Source of the DNA: Phytoseiulus persimilis | Taxonomy: Eukaryota > Arthropoda > Arachnida > Mesostigmata > Phytoseiidae | Direction of reading: 5' to 3' | Length of the DNA stretch: 64,000 nt | Assembly: GCA_037576195.1 (NCBI GenBank) | Contig: CM075101.1 | Coordinates: forward strand, 20,460,001-20,524,000 | The notes under the pieces: model-generated | Told to the model about the DNA's origin: nothing | The model's input: only the letters and a program-made list of their open reading frames with translations | The model's database searches: none | Shown: positions 59,886 to 64,000 of the stretch, piece after piece | How positions within the stretch are numbered: position 1 is the first letter of the stretch | Layout of the letters: each line of letters opens with the position of its first letter | Position numbers and translations under genes: made by a program

Positions 59886-59898
59886 GATAGATAGATAG
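59886..59898. repeat. AGAT tetranucleotide microsatellite
   Basis: Three AGAT units preceded by GAG, a minimal array. Confidence 0.7.
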
Positions 59899-62840
59899 TC
59901 GCAAGGGAAAGAAAAGTGGACGCACCCTCGGAAGGAACCCTCGAAACAGAGTTGGCGCAGCAATTCAAGCAGGGTTCTGCCGCGGAGAACCTCGGGAAAC
60001 GAGGAGCTGGTCGGATGTTGCCAGCAAGCCATCCGATCCTCGGATAATGGTTTCATTAGTTCGCTTCGAGATAATTGCATATGGGGCCTAGTCCTCCGGA
60101 CGGGAACGATTTGGGTGAAGCAGTCAGTTCAGCAAACGTCATAATTTCATTTCACACTTTCTTCATTACTACAGTCCCCCCACAATCTTTGCCCTTTTTG
60201 GCGGGGCTCTCTGAAAGAATTGATGAACTATGAAGTATTCTTGGGATGCGTGCGGGGCTAAACGCTGAAGTTGCGTCACGCTCCGCGTTTATAATCACCG
60301 AATGTAACACAATGTTCCGCTTTGGCAAGTGACATTGTTATCTTTCTGCCTCAGCGGCTCCGTCATTCGGTGAGTAGGAAGCGACAACAGCCTCATCTTT
60401 CGAGAGTCGAGCGACCTGGAAACCACGGTCAGAGCTGACCGCAAACGGCGAAAACGATTCGGTCGCGATCGATTAGTTTTCTCGAGTGACGATCATGAGC
60501 CGCTCCGGGAACTTTAGAATGATGCGTGTCGGACGCAGAGAAGACGTTCGCTTCGGAGCAAACAAGAGCCGCTCCGAGGGGAGACTCTCTGCTGGTGGGA
60601 GTCGGTGTTCCCGCGGCCGTCCCCGCCGAACAAGAATCGCAGCGTCGAATCAATGTCAGAGCGCATCGCTTTCGTCACGTTTCGATTTATGTCCGATAGT
60701 GCGGGTCGCGCGTGCGAGGGCGCGCGTTCAAATGCATTCCACGGCGCGAGTGCACTGCATTAGAGTCTAATTGATGTTCTCGACATGGTGCTCTCAAATG
60801 AATTTCGACAAACAGCGTTGCTGTGCTCAACGAACGCACCGGCCGGCCGAACGCTCGTTTTGGTGATCGAAACGCCGATTCGTTCTTCTCTCTTACCTCT
60901 CAGACTCTTGTCACCCGAGCTCCTTGCGCGGAACGTTCGGTGCTGACTTCCCGCGAAATCTCGTCGTGTTGTTGTTGTCGTCCTCTTTCGCCGCTCTCGC
61001 CACAAAGAACGAGTGACACGGAACGGCTGCTCTGTGGAAACTTGGTAAAATATGATGTAGTACTACTGCTGCCGCGGATCCTGGTAAGGGGAGAATCGAG
61101 GTGACGTGGATGGACTGAGTAATGCGGAAATGGACAGCGCGGAGGAGGTCATGGGATAGGACGTTGAGGCGATGTAAATTCTTCACCGTTCAACTCGGGC
61201 TCGCCAAGTTCGCGAAGCTGAGCCAAGCGAAGCCAACTCCAGGAATGCAGCGGCGAGAGTCCGGTCTGACTGTCCGTCCATCTGTGCGTCCCTCTGGTCT
61301 GCCTCGATTTTCCGAGCCACTGCGAATGCTGCTGGTACCAGGGTTATTCGAGTGAGAGATGGCTCATAAGCTGAGGCGTAATACCCGCTTCCGAGCACCG
61401 ATGGAAGCGCCTGTTTATCACAGCTGTACCTCGACAAAAGTTATTAGAGCAACTTCTATCTCGAGGACGCTTCCCGATTCCATTTACAACGACTAGACTT
61501 GCCTCTTGCGAGCGGTCTTCATCATGTGACGTCATATGTGCAGCCCGAGTACGATCCGGGCGAATGTCATCCGTCCACTATCCATGACGACGGACTCGAT
61601 CCGGTGTGTTCTCCGAGCGTTAATGCTACGAACCGCCATCCGTCGAGGAAGACTACTGTGAATGAGCAACGGGCTGGGCTGGCCGATCGTCTGAGCGAGG
61701 CTCGAAAATCAACGGTTTCATGATCCGAACGCGTCTGCGGCCGCCATCTTGGATCGCTGAAAGAGAGGTCCGTTATGGTTGATAGGTCGTATCTCTTGGT
61801 CCGCCAACTCAGGGAGGTCGTGGGATTTCGAGTCCGTACCCGCTCTCGAGGGAATCGAGTCCGAGTGGAGCGAGGGACGCAGATGGACGAAAGCCGCCTG
61901 ACGGACGCATTTTCAAAAGCGGAAGAAACCTGCGAGGGAACGAAAAGAAAAAAAAACCTAATGGCCAAAGCATGTTCGGCGCTTTAACAAGCCTTTTGTG
62001 CTGCGATCTGTGCTAGAACAAGCCAGTTGAGGCCTCCGCGATCCGATTCGTCGATGGAAGCGTGTTTTTCTCTGAAAGGTAGCGCTCTGAAATGTGGAAA
62101 CTGGAACCGACCGCCTCAATCACCAGCCAGACAGTTCATTAGATGATTTCGAAACTCTAGCTTCCCAGGAAGGGGCGAAAAATAGATCCTCTCTGCCGAC
62201 ATTCTGCTGTAACGTACGAGGAGCTAGGAAGATGGAAAGCTAAAAGAGAAGACGACGACAGCGACAACGATGATTTGCAGAAAAGTTGGGAGAAAAGGAG
62301 AGCCACACAGAGGAAAAGAACGCTGAGACTTTGCGCTCTTCAAGAAGGCTTATGGTTAAATCTCTCCGTTTCGTCTGTCTTCCTGTCGGCCGTTCGAGGT
62401 ATCCTGCTTTCGGTTTGAGGAGCAAAATTCTCCGCTGCAGAACCATTCCTCAGAACTCCTTGGGGACGTTGGATGCCCCAATCGGCCGCCTCGATGTAGG
62501 AATAAGTGACTTCTGTGCTCTTTGTGGCATCGATGATTTCGTGGCATACTTATTTTCTCCAATGTACGACACTCCCGAGAGGCTCAGATTCTCCCACCTC
62601 AAGATCTGATCGCCGCGTCCAGGTCACGCTGTTCGTAGTTCATTCGCAGTCCGAGATCGGGAATCGGAGAACTTCAGACACTAGAGTCTGCTGGCGATGA
62701 TTCAGTTGGCGTGCCAAAACAAAATCATCCTCGATCGTACGAAAAAGGAGCAGGAACGGCCCGGCGAGTAGACAGCGAGGGTGACAACCGACCAACTGGT
62801 TATTTCGACCGGGTTGTTGTCAATCTGTTGTTAGCTTAGA

Positions 62841-62859
62841 CTCCCTCCCTCCCTCCCTC
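62841..62859. repeat. CTCC tetranucleotide microsatellite
   Basis: Four to five CTCC units in a pyrimidine-rich context. Confidence 0.85.
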
Positions 62860-64000
62860 TGTTCCCCTCCGCCCAACTCTTGGGAAGTCTTGACGCGTCG
62901 GCCGCCAGCTTGTTATTGGATATCAGTTCGGAATGGTCCGTTCAGGCAGTCGTTCGCGCTTCGGGAGAAGATTAAAACTTCAACCCGTACCCCGATTCTC
63001 CAGCTCACTCTGTTTACCTTGCCGAGTTGCTCTCGGGCTGCTGTAGATTTTCAAACAGAGCTCCCCTCTGCTGGGAACTTCTTCCGAAATAGCTTCCGAA
63101 GAAAAAGGTGAACAAGGAGAAAAAAGCTGAACTATTGCCACCGCCGCTGTGACCATCAACAAGAAATATAATGCTGTCAATGTTGAAGCAACTAAACCTT
63201 AAAGTGTCCACAGCGTCTTGCTAACTAAAGCAAGTTGTCGTCACCTCGCTGCTGCTGCTGCAAAGGGATCGGTGGCCTGGCTGTCATCGGTGGCCATGCG
63301 TCGGGAGCGATTATTTTCCTCTCGAGCGGCCCGCATATGGGAAATTATTTCTGAGGCTGCTGCTCACAAACCTCTTCTGAGCCCTGTCACGGCTCCAACT
63401 CGATCACCGTGGCCTCCTGCCGCCAACTGTCAGAGTAACGAACTCGCGTCGAACTTTGCGGTGCGGGGTCCGCGTTCCCTTATGCGTTATTCGTCGAGAG
63501 TGGAGCCACATTCGGTTTCAGTGAAGCTCTCGATCCGTTATCGATTTCTGTTCTGCGGGTATCGACTCTGCGTTTCACCTTCCACGTTCCTCGATCCCGG
63601 GGAGACGGCAGCAGGGAACGGTAGGAACTGTTATTCGGAACAGTCCACGAGAAGTTGTTTTCGGAACAGCATGCTCTGCCTTGCTGTTTTGAATTCCTCT
63701 TTTCTCTCTGTCGATGTCTACGTATTCGTACCTTTGTGAACACGATCGGTGAGCTTTTTCGGAATCAGGGCGTAGACGACGATGTCGTAGTGGCCGCGTA
63801 GTTGCCTCGTTGAGCCTGTGCTAGTCGACGGCGTGTGCTCGCCTGCGAGCTTCCTCCGGCGGTGGCTGATGCATAAAAATGCAAAACTGTGCGAGCGTTG
63901 GGAAAACACGGAGGGCGGATTTTCTCCGGCGTCTTCAGACAAGAGAAAAAGAACCGAAGTTGCTAGTTGTCCTTCGTCACCGTTGCGGTGCTGGCGGTCG

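Larger units (their letters stand above)
56827..64000. other. No recognisable gene to the right edge
   Basis: Frames up to 191 codons (58737-59312 -, 58536-59087 +) overlap on both strands. A CGGGGCTCGAACCCCG dyad (59014-59029) resembles a tRNA T-arm read in reverse but no tRNA can be folded around it. An AGAT run lies at 59886-59898 and a CTCC run at 62841-62859. The + frame 62286-62609 has a well-mixed product that I do not recognise. Confidence 0.45.

Noticed and set aside
1-64000. CRISPR arrays, bacterial operons, rRNA, common conserved microRNAs
   Set aside because: No regularly spaced repeats, no Shine-Dalgarno-led gene strings, and no seeds of widely conserved arthropod microRNAs with a matching hairpin were seen when scanning by eye.

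Overview
This window looks like non-coding DNA from a compact, roughly 50% G+C eukaryotic genome. By eye CpG is not depleted, and TCGA/TTCG words, CAG/CAA/CGA trinucleotide runs and 4-bp tandem tracts are abundant. No operons, Shine-Dalgarno sites or densely packed genes are visible, and all open frames are short. An arthropod, possibly a mite, would fit; that is an inference from composition and not an identification. The longest open frames (about 200-275 codons) are about what chance gives over 64 kb in six frames at this composition, they often overlap on both strands, and none matches a protein family I recognise. I therefore treat nearly all of them as non-coding.

The best-supported object is at the left edge: a 1,463-bp DNA transposon of the hAT superfamily (60-1522). 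It has an 8-bp target-site duplication (TCAATTAG), 24-bp terminal inverted repeats matching at 22 positions, ten TGTCCG/CGGACA sites packed into its two ends, and a frame-broken transposase relic on the + strand that still shows the C..H, CPTRW-like and C-terminal hATC signatures.

The rest is intergenic or intronic. Notable pieces are a perfect 16-bp inverted repeat with a 4-nt loop (3666-3701), an AT-rich island (3951-3996), an 83%-identical 70-bp duplication with 85-bp period (10911-11065), and a promoter or 5'-leader-like stretch leading to an ATG in strong context that encodes a textbook signal peptide ending at a good splice donor (11846-11918). That last item is the best candidate for a genuine coding exon. 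Weaker candidate exons or short secretory ORFs lie at 17487-17728, 20441-20644, 26073-26156, 29988-30104 and, on the - strand, 14923-15093. They may or may not belong to one gene with very long introns.

From about 30 kb to the right edge I find only microsatellites, homopolymer C/G runs and recurrent degenerate tetranucleotide tracts. If the signal-peptide exon is real, the bulk of the window would be the large first intron(s) of a secreted or membrane protein gene; otherwise it is a gene desert.
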